Positions 10,864 to 19,900 of a DNA stretch of 64,000 nt are shown piece by piece; within the stretch, counting starts at the first letter, position 1; every line of letters starts with the position of its first letter. Below the pieces are notes generated by a model, which worked only from the letters and a program-made list of their open reading frames with translations, had not been told where the DNA came from and searched no databases. The DNA is from JBBQNY01 sp038255255. GTDB lineage: Bacteria; Pseudomonadota; Gammaproteobacteria; Xanthomonadales; Ahniellaceae. The stretch covers positions 10,157-74,156 of the forward strand of contig JBBSLL010000011.1 of the NCBI GenBank assembly GCA_038255255.1, given 5' to 3'. The position numbers and the translations under genes are program-made.

Positions 10864-12369
10864 TCAGGCGGCCATGAAGCCGAGGTCGGAGCTGGCGAAT
10901 TGCCCGAGGTTCGGGAAGATCGTAGCCAGCGTCGTCGGATCCGTCACGCCCATCCAGCGCGCAAGGGTCGCCGCGTACTGTTCGACCGCAACCTGTGGGA
11001 TCAGCTGGCCGCTCGAAAAGCTGATGGGCCCGTTGAGCAGAAGATCGGGATATCCGCCGTACAGGCGCCCGCCGAGTACCTGCGTGCCGCCCATCACCAT
11101 CGCAACGCTGCCCCAGGCATGGTCGGAGCCATTGCCGTTCGAGCTGAGCGTCCGCGCGAATTCGCTCATGGTGAATGTCGTGACTTCGTTCTGCGCGCCA
11201 AACTCGCCGAGCGCCGTGTAGAACAAGGACATCGCCTCCGACACGCGCTGGAGCAGCCCGGCGTGGCCGTTGGCGCCCGCGGACATCAAGCCGTCATGCA
11301 GGTCGAAACCGCCAAGGCGCACGAAGTAGATCTGCCGCTGGTGCTGCAACTGGAAAGCCGTGTCGCGGGATACCTTGATCATGCGCGCGACCATGCGCAA
11401 CTGGTTCGCCAGAGTCTCGTTGGGAAATACCGTCGAGACCATCCCCTCAGGGCTGTTGAGCGCCGGATTGAGGATGTCGTAGACGCTTTGCGCACGGTTC
11501 ATCACGGCCTGGTATTCCGTCGCGAACGGCGACGTATTGCTCCCGGCCAGGATCGCGTCGATCGCAGTGCGCCGCGCAAGCGCGGCGGTCCCCGCGGTCG
11601 GAGTTCCGCCGACGTTGAGCGCGTTGAGGCCGCCGCTGCCGAGCTGGTACGGAAACGTCTGCACGCCGATTTCGAAACGGTTGTCGCCTGCTATCGAAAT
11701 ACAGGGCGACAGTGTCTGGTTGAAGTTCTGGTTCCGGACGGCATCCCCCACGGTTCCGCCCCAGCCGACGCTCGACGAACCGGCACGACCGAAATGCCAC
11801 TGGTACTGCTGGTCGCTGTGCGAGTAGAGCTGCGGCGGGCGCGTGCCGGGTGCGTTGGTGTTGTACTCGGTCTTGGTGATCGGCCGGGTCAACGTGCCTA
11901 CGTTCGGAACGAGTGCGAGGCGGTTCTGCTGGTACATCGCGCGCAGGTCGAGCATGCCGCGGTCGTCGTTCGTGGCCGCGCCCCCGGGAATGCCGGGATG
12001 CAGTGCGTACTCCGCGCTGCTCGCCGCATCGATGATCTGCGTGGTGGCGAGGAGGCCCCTGTCCAGCGCCAGCCCGGAAGGGTTGGCAGCGGCGTCGTAC
12101 ACGCCGCCGCGCGCCGCCGCGTAGGCGTTGTAACGCGTCTGGTCGTACGGCACGAGCATGTTCCATGCGTCGTTGCCACCGTCGAGGTACACGCAGACGA
12201 GCGCCTTGTAGCCGGTGACGGTGCCCTTTGCTGCGGCGAGTGCCGAACCGACCAGGCCGAACTGGGGAATGATGGCAGCGGCGCCGCCGCAGCCGATGGC
12301 GCCGGCGAGGCCTTGCAGAAACTCGCGGCGCGAAGCGCGTGACTGGCGTGAGCAGGTATTCATCGTCAT
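10864..12369 (-). CDS. DUF1501 family secreted protein
   Basis: About 501 residues from the ATG at 12369; a second ATG at 12363 is equally placed. The N-terminus has a twin-arginine type leader (ASRREFLQGLAG followed by a hydrophobic stretch), so export through Tat is likely. VCVYLDGGNDAWNMLVPYD near residue 60 is the typical DUF1501 opening, and FTMSEFARTLSSNGNGSDH near the C-terminus is its second hallmark, in a fold related to sulfatases/alkaline phosphatases. Function is unknown for the family. It is the downstream partner of the DUF1800 gene, four bases away, the usual pairing. Confidence 0.88.
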   Translation of the reverse strand: MTMNTCSRQSRASRREFLQGLAGAIGCGGAAAIIPQFGLVGSALAAAKGTVTGYKALVCVYLDGGNDAWNMLVPYDQTRYNAYAAARGGVYDAAANPSGLALDRGLLATTQIIDAASSAEYALHPGIPGGAATNDDRGMLDLRAMYQQNRLALVPNVGTLTRPITKTEYNTNAPGTRPPQLYSHSDQQYQWHFGRAGSSSVGWGGTVGDAVRNQNFNQTLSPCISIAGDNRFEIGVQTFPYQLGSGGLNALNVGGTPTAGTAALARRTAIDAILAGSNTSPFATEYQAVMNRAQSVYDILNPALNSPEGMVSTVFPNETLANQLRMVARMIKVSRDTAFQLQHQRQIYFVRLGGFDLHDGLMSAGANGHAGLLQRVSEAMSLFYTALGEFGAQNEVTTFTMSEFARTLSSNGNGSDHAWGSVAMVMGGTQVLGGRLYGGYPDLLLNGPISFSSGQLIPQVAVEQYAATLARWMGVTDPTTLATIFPNLGQFASSDLGFMAA

Positions 12370-12373
12370 CTCC

Positions 12374-14128
12374 TCAGCGCTGCGTCGCGAATTCGGGGGC
12401 CAGCGAAGCGACATGGACCAGTGACCTGGCACGGTCTATGGCCGAGGCCGTGCTCAGAGGCGCGGTGGTCAACATCGTATTGAGTGCATTGCGGGTGGGT
12501 GTTGTCATCGTGCCGTACATCATGCGCAGGTTCACGAGATCGATCATCGCCGTGGGGTTGCCGCTCACCGCGGTCAAAGGCGCAAGGTCGATGCTCGGTC
12601 GCGTGAGCAGCGGCGCGTTCGGGGTCCCGACCGGCGTCCCGGGCGGTCGTTCGAGCAAGCCGACGTAGCCGGTGTAGGAGTGCGTGTACAGCGTGTTGCC
12701 GACCGCCCAGATCGAACTCTCGTTGGTGATCTGGAATTCCGGAGAGAACAGGCCGGCGGCCGCGATCGGACCGGGCTGCTGGAAATCCGGCACGTAAAAA
12801 TTGAAGACCGTCGGCGCCCGCAGCGGCGTCTGCGACATGCCCCGCGACGAAGTGCTGATGCGGATGTCCAGCGAGGGTTGTTGCACCGGCGGATTGCCGC
12901 TCAGATAAGGCGCCGGGGGCACGGCGTCCCACGCGCGCCAGAGCGCCGTCAGCCGCAGCACCGGCTCGCGCAACTTGCCGAAATTCGCAGTAGGCGACGC
13001 GTTGCGCGCGTCGGCGTCCATCAGGATCGCGCGCAGAACTGCGGCAAGGTCGCCGCGCTCACCCTGGCCGTTGTTCCCGAAGACCGTGGCCACGCGCTGG
13101 ATGTAAGCCGGCGACGGGGTGCTCGTGGTGAAGCGCTGGATCAGCTGTCGCGAAATGAAGGGTGCCACGTTCGGATGGGCGTTGATGACGTTGAGCATCA
13201 GTCCGACGTCGGTGCCGCACACCTGGTTGGCCGGCAGCACGACATCGCCAAGCACTGTTTTCGTGCCGACGTCGTGCTCGCCCTGCACGCAACTCATCGG
13301 CAGGTAGCCGAACGGCGGTGCATTGGTGCCGCCGAAAATGTTGTTCGGTGGCGCATTGGAGTAGGCGAAGCCCGTGAACAGGCGCGCCATTTCGGTGATC
13401 GTGTCCTGGTCGTAGGTCGGGACCGGCTGGCCCCCCAGCAGGATGGGCGAGAAGTCGAGGTTGCGTTCGACCAGGCCAATCGAGAACAGCTGCATGACTT
13501 CACGCGCGTAGTTCTCGTCCGGCAGTCGAGTGCCCGCCGCGCGGCGGTTGCGGAAGTGGCTGAGGTACTTGCCCATCGTCGGGCTGAAGGTGACGTCGTT
13601 GATGAGCTGTCTGTAGGTTCCGGTACCGCCCCGCGCCAGCAGGTCCCAATACTCCGACATCTGGATGATGTCGTTGGTGATCGCGCCGTTGACGTCGGAC
13701 ACGACGAAGATCTGGCTCAGCGCCCACGCCATCCGCTGACGCAACTGGTCGCGGCCCGTGAGCGCGGTGAGATAGAACCTGTCGACGCGCTGGTTCTGGT
13801 TGACCTCCTGCGCGGGTGTCATCGCGCGGAGTTGCACGTCAAGCGCCTCCATATGCGGGCGCGCCGCGGTGATGGGCATCGAGAGTTGCTGTTCGATCCA
13901 GAGATCGAAGCCGACGCGCCGCAGGTCAGCGATGGCCTGTGGTGTGGGGCCAAAGGTGGCCTGCGTCAGGAAGCGTGCAGCGTCGGCGTCGTTGGCAGGA
14001 AGGTCGCCCGGGGCGAATTCCTCGAAGTTGGCGCGGAAGACCGTGTCGTGGACCGCGGCTTGCGCCGCTGCGCAGGAGAAGAGCAGGCCCGCGGCGATCA
14101 GGGCCCATCGTGAAATGTGGAAATGCAT
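12374..14128 (-). CDS. DUF1800 family secreted protein
   Basis: 584 residues. A signal peptide (WALIAAGLLFSCAAAQAA) precedes DTVFRANFEEF, a short VF-x-x-FE tag. The DUF1800 domain starts at DAARFLTQATFGPT (residues 48-61) and shows the family segments WALSQIFVVSD and PDENYAREVMQLFSIG. The family is always found with DUF1501 proteins and is thought to act in the periplasm or outside the cell; the biochemistry is unknown. It is co-transcribed with the DUF1501 gene, whose start follows four bases after this stop. Confidence 0.88.
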   Translation of the reverse strand: MHFHISRWALIAAGLLFSCAAAQAAVHDTVFRANFEEFAPGDLPANDADAARFLTQATFGPTPQAIADLRRVGFDLWIEQQLSMPITAARPHMEALDVQLRAMTPAQEVNQNQRVDRFYLTALTGRDQLRQRMAWALSQIFVVSDVNGAITNDIIQMSEYWDLLARGGTGTYRQLINDVTFSPTMGKYLSHFRNRRAAGTRLPDENYAREVMQLFSIGLVERNLDFSPILLGGQPVPTYDQDTITEMARLFTGFAYSNAPPNNIFGGTNAPPFGYLPMSCVQGEHDVGTKTVLGDVVLPANQVCGTDVGLMLNVINAHPNVAPFISRQLIQRFTTSTPSPAYIQRVATVFGNNGQGERGDLAAVLRAILMDADARNASPTANFGKLREPVLRLTALWRAWDAVPPAPYLSGNPPVQQPSLDIRISTSSRGMSQTPLRAPTVFNFYVPDFQQPGPIAAAGLFSPEFQITNESSIWAVGNTLYTHSYTGYVGLLERPPGTPVGTPNAPLLTRPSIDLAPLTAVSGNPTAMIDLVNLRMMYGTMTTPTRNALNTMLTTAPLSTASAIDRARSLVHVASLAPEFATQR

Positions 14129-14348
14129 GGCAACGGATCCCCTTGTGCACGCAGGCGATTGGGCGCCCGCTCGACCGACAACACCACGAATATGTCTCGG
14201 AAGCGTGACGTGCCCGGCAACTTACGCCGACTTGGGCAAGCTGGCGACTCCGTCTGCCTCCCTCCATCAACCGTCGATCCTACCGGGCCGACACAAGCCA
14301 GCAACGCGCAGACCAGCGATGCGACTACACGCCCTGGACCGCGACATT

Positions 14349-14381
14349 AAAAAAAGCCGCCCGGTTTCCCGGGCGGCTTTT
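14349..14381. terminator. Bidirectional rho-independent terminator
   Basis: A strong GC hairpin (GCCGCCCGG, loop, CCGGGCGGC) is flanked by an A-run on the left and a T-run on the right. It can stop the lipoprotein gene transcribed leftward from 14816. The rest of 14129-14420 is the upstream region of the DUF1800 gene and holds nothing else I can identify. Confidence 0.8.
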
Positions 14382-14420
14382 GGTGTCCAACGCGATGGGC
14401 GGCCAGGCCGCGCCAACGAG

Positions 14421-14816
14421 TTACTTCTTGGGGTTGGCGCTGTCGTCCATCTGCGCTTCGGCGGCATCTGCGGCAGCTTCGGCAGCGTCGGCGGCCTGCA
14501 TGGTCTCTTCCTTCACTTCGGCAGAGGCGTCATGCATCGCGGCAGCCGCCTCCGCAGTGGCGGCTTCGGCTTCAGAAGCAACTGCTTCGCCGGTCGCTTC
14601 CACGGCGGTGCCCATGGCGTCGGCGGCATTCTCCATCGCGGCTGCGGCGGAGTCCTGCGCCACGTCAGCCTGCGCCTCTTCGACGGCAGCGTCGGCTTGC
14701 TCGCCGGCGGCTTCAGCTTCCTTGGCATCGGCCTGGGCGGCATCGGTAGACGGTGAATCGCACGCGGCGAGGGCGGCGGCCATGGCGGCGATCAATGCGA
14801 TCTGCTTGAAATTCAT
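14421..14816 (-). CDS. Small alanine/glutamate-rich lipoprotein, copy 1
   Basis: 131 residues from the ATG at 14816; longer starts would put 30 non-hydrophobic residues before the signal peptide. The leader KQIALIAAMAAALAAC ends in a lipobox, so the mature protein would begin with a lipidated Cys. The remainder is almost entirely Ala, Glu, Asp, Ser and Thr in an irregular pattern predicted to be extended or helical. Low complexity prevents any family assignment. A paralogue of the same design lies upstream at 15177-15542, each gene with its own terminator. Confidence 0.7.
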   Translation of the reverse strand: MNFKQIALIAAMAAALAACDSPSTDAAQADAKEAEAAGEQADAAVEEAQADVAQDSAAAAMENAADAMGTAVEATGEAVASEAEAATAEAAAAMHDASAEVKEETMQAADAAEAAADAAEAQMDDSANPKK

Positions 14817-15176
14817 TGGTTCTACTCCTGGATGAAAGTGACCCGGTTCTGGTTGCGGACGACGATCGCCGCGCTCCCCATTCGCCAGAGCGCGTAGCTT
14901 ACGCATCGAGACTGCGAATGGAAGTGCAACGCCGACGGCCGTTCAGGCCGGGGGGAAGGGCGCTTTTTGATCCTTCCTGACGCGTTCAAACGGTTATCGG
15001 ACCAATACGGGGTTCCAATCTGCACGCGTCAGAATTACGCCATTTATTCGCCAGAAAACGGGCCGCGTGATTTCACGAAATGCGAGCAAAAAAAAACGGG
15101 CGCACCGAAGTGCGCCCGTTTGATTTTCGTTAATAAGAGCGGCTAATGGATCAGCCGGCTCCTAACCGACTAGCTC
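14817..15176. other. Non-coding gap between the two alanine-rich lipoprotein genes
   Basis: About 360 bases without a credible gene. It holds the terminator of copy 2 (15090-15125) and, nearer copy 1, a more AT-rich stretch around 14985-15060 that probably contains the copy 1 promoter. I cannot place the -35 and -10 boxes with confidence. Confidence 0.5.
15090..15125. terminator. Rho-independent terminator
   Basis: ACGGGCGCAC, a GAA-type loop, and GTGCGCCCGT form a ten-base-pair stem at about 15096-15119, with a long A-run before it (a U-run on the minus strand). It lies just past the stop of lipoprotein copy 2, which it should terminate. Confidence 0.82.
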
Positions 15177-15542
15177 TTAGTCGACTTTCTCTGCATCGGT
15201 GCTAGCAGCTTCGGCGCGGTCTTCGGCGTCTTCGGCGGCATCGGCGAACGCGTCAGCAGCTTCTTCCGTCGGGGCAGTGGCAGCGGCGGCGGCAGCGTCG
15301 GCAGCCATCGCGGCGGCGTCTGCAGCCTGCTGCGCAGCGGCCTGGGCAGCCATCGCCTCAGCGGCGTCGTCAGCTGCACCGGTCATCGCGGCTTCCGAGG
15401 AGGCCTCGGCGGCGTCGGTGCTGGCTTCGGTGGCTTCGGCGGATGCGTCGGTCGCAGCTTCCTGGGCCTGTTCGGCGTTGTCCTGGCAAGCGGCCAAGGC
15501 GAGAGCCATCGCGGCCGCAAGGGCCAATTTCTGCAGATTCAT
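15177..15542 (-). CDS. Small alanine/glutamate-rich lipoprotein, copy 2
   Basis: 121 residues from the ATG at 15542. The signal peptide KLALAAAMALALAAC ends in a lipobox. The mature part is dominated by Ala with Glu, Asp and Thr and lacks any recognised domain. It has the same architecture and nearly the same length as copy 1, pointing to tandem duplication followed by drift of the low-complexity region. The Ala pattern is not a regular heptad, so an Lpp-like coiled coil is possible but unproven. Confidence 0.7.
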   Translation of the reverse strand: MNLQKLALAAAMALALAACQDNAEQAQEAATDASAEATEASTDAAEASSEAAMTGAADDAAEAMAAQAAAQQAADAAAMAADAAAAAATAPTEEAADAFADAAEDAEDRAEAASTDAEKVD

Positions 15543-15637
15543 AAGTGCAATCTCCTGATGTGGAATAAACCGGGGATCACATGAACCCGGCGTTGTCTGG
15601 AACAAACTTGATTAAAGTCGCCAGCGCTGAAACTAGC

Positions 15638-16813
15638 TTACACAAGTTCCAGCGCGAGCGCAGTGGCTTCGCCACCGCCTATGCAGAGGGACGCAATTCC
15701 CCGCTTGCCGCCCCTTTGTCTCAGGGCGTTGACCAAGGTTACGACAATTCTTGCCCCGGATGCACCTATGGGGTGCCCGAGAGCGGTTGCCCCGCCGTAT
15801 ACGTTCAGCTTCTCGTGGGGAACGCCGAGCTCGCGCATGGGCGCCATCGCGACGCAGGCGAACGCTTCGTTGATTTCGAAAAGGTCGACGTCGTCGACGG
15901 ACCAGGACAGCTTTTCCAGAAGCCGCTTCACAGCGTTCACCGGCGCGGTCGTGAACCATTCGGGCTCGTGCGCGTGGCCAACATGGCCGACGATGCGGGC
16001 AATGGGCTTGAGCCCGGCGGTTGCTGCGGCTTCGGATGTCGCCAGCACGAGGGCTGCCGCGCCATCGGAAATCTTGGACGAAGTAGCGGCAGTGATGGTC
16101 CCGTCGCTCTTGAAGGCGGGCCGCAGGGAAGCGACCTTGCCCAGGTCGCAACGGGCCGGCTCCTCGTCGGTATCGATGACGGTGTCGCCCTTGCGTCCTT
16201 TCACCGTGACCGGCGCTATTTCCTTCGCGACGTGTCCCTCGTGCTGCGCCGCCAGGGCCCGCTCCACGCTCGCGGTTGCAAATGCATCCTGCTCTTCGCG
16301 CGTCATCGAGTACTTCGCGACGCACTGCTCTCCGAACACGCCCATCGCCTTCCCGTCATACGGATTGGTCAGGCCGTCCCACGCCATGTGATCGAGCAGT
16401 TGGCCGTCCCCGAAGCGGATGCCGGTGCGCGACCCCATCACCAGATGCGGCGCGTTGGTCATGCTTTCCATGCCGCCGGCGATGGCGAATTTGGCATTGC
16501 CGGCGCGCAGCGAATCGTGCGCGAACATGATGGCCTGCATCCCGGAGCCGCATACCTTGCTGACGGTGACGCAGGTCGCCGACGTGGGCACGCCCGCCGC
16601 GAGCGCTGCCTGGCGGGCGGGCGCCTGGCCGAGCCCGGCCGGCAATACGCAACCCATGTACACCTCCTGGATTTTCGACGCATCGAGCGATGCTTCTTCG
16701 AGCGCCGCGCGGATCGCGGTTGCACCCAGCGTGGTGGCTGGCACGCCGGTGAATTGGCCGAGCATGGAACCGATGGCGGTGCGCTTGGCACCGACGATGA
16801 AGATGTCGCTCAT
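15638..16813 (-). CDS. Acetyl-CoA C-acetyltransferase (thiolase)
   Basis: 391 residues from the ATG at 16813. Thiolase landmarks are all visible: KVCGSGMQAIMFAHDSL with the acyl-accepting Cys region at about residues 86-90, NVYGGATALGHPIGASGAR with the catalytic His, and the C-terminal GIASLCIGGGEATAL containing the second Cys. The type is biosynthetic/degradative acetoacetyl-CoA thiolase. Acetoacetate from leucine or acetoacetyl-CoA from other routes would be processed here. It is a single-gene unit, divergent from the large sensor kinase. Confidence 0.9.
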   Translation of the reverse strand: MSDIFIVGAKRTAIGSMLGQFTGVPATTLGATAIRAALEEASLDASKIQEVYMGCVLPAGLGQAPARQAALAAGVPTSATCVTVSKVCGSGMQAIMFAHDSLRAGNAKFAIAGGMESMTNAPHLVMGSRTGIRFGDGQLLDHMAWDGLTNPYDGKAMGVFGEQCVAKYSMTREEQDAFATASVERALAAQHEGHVAKEIAPVTVKGRKGDTVIDTDEEPARCDLGKVASLRPAFKSDGTITAATSSKISDGAAALVLATSEAAATAGLKPIARIVGHVGHAHEPEWFTTAPVNAVKRLLEKLSWSVDDVDLFEINEAFACVAMAPMRELGVPHEKLNVYGGATALGHPIGASGARIVVTLVNALRQRGGKRGIASLCIGGGEATALALELV

Positions 16814-16832
16814 TCGAAACTCCCGGGATAGC

Positions 16833-16855
16833 AAAAAGGGCGGCGCGAGCCGCCC
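16833..16855 (-). terminator. Weak hairpin upstream of the thiolase gene
   Basis: GGGCGGC, a GCGA loop and GCCGCCC form a stem that, read on the minus strand, is followed by five U. It lies between the divergent thiolase and sensor genes and could stop leftward read-through or act in the thiolase leader. Short U-run, so uncertain. Confidence 0.35.
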
Positions 16856-16968
16856 ATTATCCCCGACAGCGCGCGCGTCGGCACTCGCTCGCGACGCAGC
16901 AGGCCTTCCCGGACGCCGGTACCTCGCCAACAGGCTATGCGACACCGGTTTTGGGCTACGCTCGCCCG

Positions 16969-19900
16969 ATGCGGGGGCGTGTGGCTGGATACGTGATTGC
17001 GGCGGCGCTGTTGCTCACGGCGGGCGGCGCGACGCGCGTCGCGGCCGAGCCGCTCGAGCGCGTGCGCTTCCGCCACTACACCGTCGACGACGGACTCTCG
17101 AACCTCACTGCGCGCGTTGTCCTGCAGGACCGTGCCGGCTTCATCTGGATCGGCACCCAGAACGGGCTCAACCGCTTCGACGGATACGAATTCCGCAAGT
17201 TCACGGGCGACGCCCGGAATCCGGATGCGCTGCGCGACGGCAGCATCACTGCGCTGGCCGACGACGGGGATGGCGGCGTGTGGGTCGGATCGCTGTCGGG
17301 CGGCCTCGCGCGATATTCGGCGCGCACTTCGCGATTCACCACGATCCTCGCGCGCCCCGGAGGCCTTGCGTCGGATGCGATCACCGCGCTTGTACGTGAC
17401 CGGTCGGGCATGTTGTGGATCGGCAGTGGAGCAGGCCACCTGCAGCGATTCGACGCCGTGCGGAACCGGTTCGATCAACCCGCAGGCATGCCCGCGAACG
17501 GATTGGGCGCAATTCGTGCGTTGGCGCCGGTACGCGACGGTTCGATGCTGGTGGCCAGCAGTCGCGGCTTTTGGCAGGTCGATGCGCGTGGCGACCGCTC
17601 CCGCGAATGGCGCGATCGCGACGGCGGTTCGATCAACGCGCATTCCATGGCGCAGGCCGCGAACGGCGAGATTGCCATCGGCACCACCAACGCCGGCGTG
17701 CTCCATGTCGATGAGAAGGGTCTTGAAGTCGCGCGCAGCACGATGGCGGACGGACTCGCCGACAGCACGGTCCGCACGGTGTTGTTCGACCCGCAGGGGC
17801 GCTTGTGGGCAGGCACCAACGACGGATTGTCGCGTCTCGACCGGCGCGGCAGCGAACCGCGCACCTGGCGCTTCGGCGGTCAACAGGGGGGACTTTCCTC
17901 GGGTCGCGTGCAGACGCTCATGCATGATCGCGAAGGCATCCTCTGGGTAGGCACGTGGCTCAACGGAGTCAGCCTGTTCGATCCGCGCACCGAAGCGATC
18001 GCCGAATTGCGCACCGAAGAAGCGGATCCCGTGCGGCTCCCCGGCAGCGCGGTCCCGGGATTGCTCACGGATACCGACGGTACGGTGTGGCTCGGCGTGC
18101 TCGAAAGCGGCGGCCTCGTCCAATTCGACGTGCGCCGCGGGTTATTGCGGCGCTATGCGCCACAGCCGGGGGTGGAGGGCCAATTGCCCAACGGCGTGGT
18201 GCAGCACATATTCCGTGACCGCAAGGGACGGCTCTGGGTCGCGACCGCCGGCGGTGGACTCGCCTTTCTCGACCGCGGGTCGGAGCGATTCGGCGTGCTT
18301 CGACATGATCCCGCGGACCCGGGAAGCCTGCCGGGCGACGTGATCCAGCGCGTGCTCGAAACACGCGGTGGCGACCTCTGGGTCGGGACGATCGAAAGCG
18401 GCGCTGCCATGCGTTGCGCGGATTGCACGGCTTTCAGGCGCTTCGGCGCGGACACGCTCGGTGGGAACTCCGTCAACGCAATTTTCGAAGACAGCGCGGG
18501 CGATGTCTGGATCGGGCTGCGACCGGGTGGACTCGTGCGCTACCGGCCACGCACGGGTGCGTTCGAGCGGTGGGCCGCCGAGCCCGGAAACCCGCGTGCA
18601 CTGAGCCACGGAGCAGTCTCCGTTGTGATGGAGGACTCCAAGGCGAGAATCTGGCTTGGCACCCTGGGCGGCGGCATCGTCGAAGTGGTGATGGGACCAG
18701 AACGCATCGTGCGCACGTTCGAGACGTTCGCGTCGCGCGACGGGCTGGGCGCCGACGCCATCGGCGGGATCCTCGAGGACAGGGCCGGTACGCTGTGGAT
18801 CAGCACCATCGGAGGCCTCAGCCGGTTCGATCCGGCGACGCGGCAAGTGGTGAACTTCGGCACATCCGAAGGCGCGCAGCCCTGGGGTTATTTCATCGGA
18901 GCCTACGACCGGCTACCCGACGGAAGACTGCTGTTCGGAGGATTGCGCGGCGTGACCGTCCTCGAACCCGCACGCGCCCGCAAGATCGACAATGCGCCCC
19001 GGGTCGTGGTCACGCGTGCCTTCGCGGGCAGTACCGCGGCGGAACCGGGCGCGAACCTCATGACCGACGCACCAGGCGCCGCACGTGCCGCGCAGGCACT
19101 GAGGCTGCCGACCGGCAGCAACGATTTCGCGCTCGAGGTCTCTGCGTTGAGCTACGCGGCGCCGCTCGAACTGCGCTATGCGTACCGGCTGGACGGCTAC
19201 GATTCCGACTGGATCATGACGGACCCGCGCCGTCGCCTGGCGATGTATTCGAACCTCCCGCCCGGTCAATACGTGTTCCGCGCGCGCGCGCGTTACGCCG
19301 AGGGTGCGTGGGGGCCTGAATTGCACCTGCCGGTCGTCCTGCCTGCTTCATGGCATCAGACCGCTTCGGCACGCATCGGCCTGTTTCTCGGCGTCCTCGG
19401 CCTGTTGATGCTGCCGCTGTGGATGATCCGGCAGCACCTGCGCGAGCGCGAGCGGGCTGCGGCGGAACTTGCCCGGAGCGAGGATCGGCTGCGCCAGGCC
19501 TTGCACGGCAGTGGCGATGAACTGTGGGACGTCGACCTCATGAAAGGCGGCGGCATCGAACGTGTGAATCCGATCGGCCACATCAAGCCCTCCGCCGAAT
19601 CGTTTGCCCTCACTTTCGAGAATTTCCTGACCGCGGTCCATCCTGACGACCGCGAAGCCTTTTCGCGCGCGCTGTCCGAACACCTCACCGGAAAGACTCC
19701 GGTGTTCGAGGTCGTGTACCGGCTCGAGCGGATCGATGGTGGCTGGGCCTGGCTGCGCTCCCGCGGCCGTATCAGTGGCCGCCAGGAAGACGGCCGCGCC
19801 AGCCGGCTGACGGGCATGACCGAGGACATCACCGCCCTCAAGGAAAGCGAGATCGCGCTGCAGAAGCTCAACGAGCAGCTCGACCTGCACGTGCGGGAGC

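Noticed and set aside
9026..11221. 731-codon plus-strand frame opposite liuB
   Set aside because: Opposite strand of a clear carboxyltransferase gene, with composition typical of an antisense frame in GC-rich DNA and no recognisable motif.
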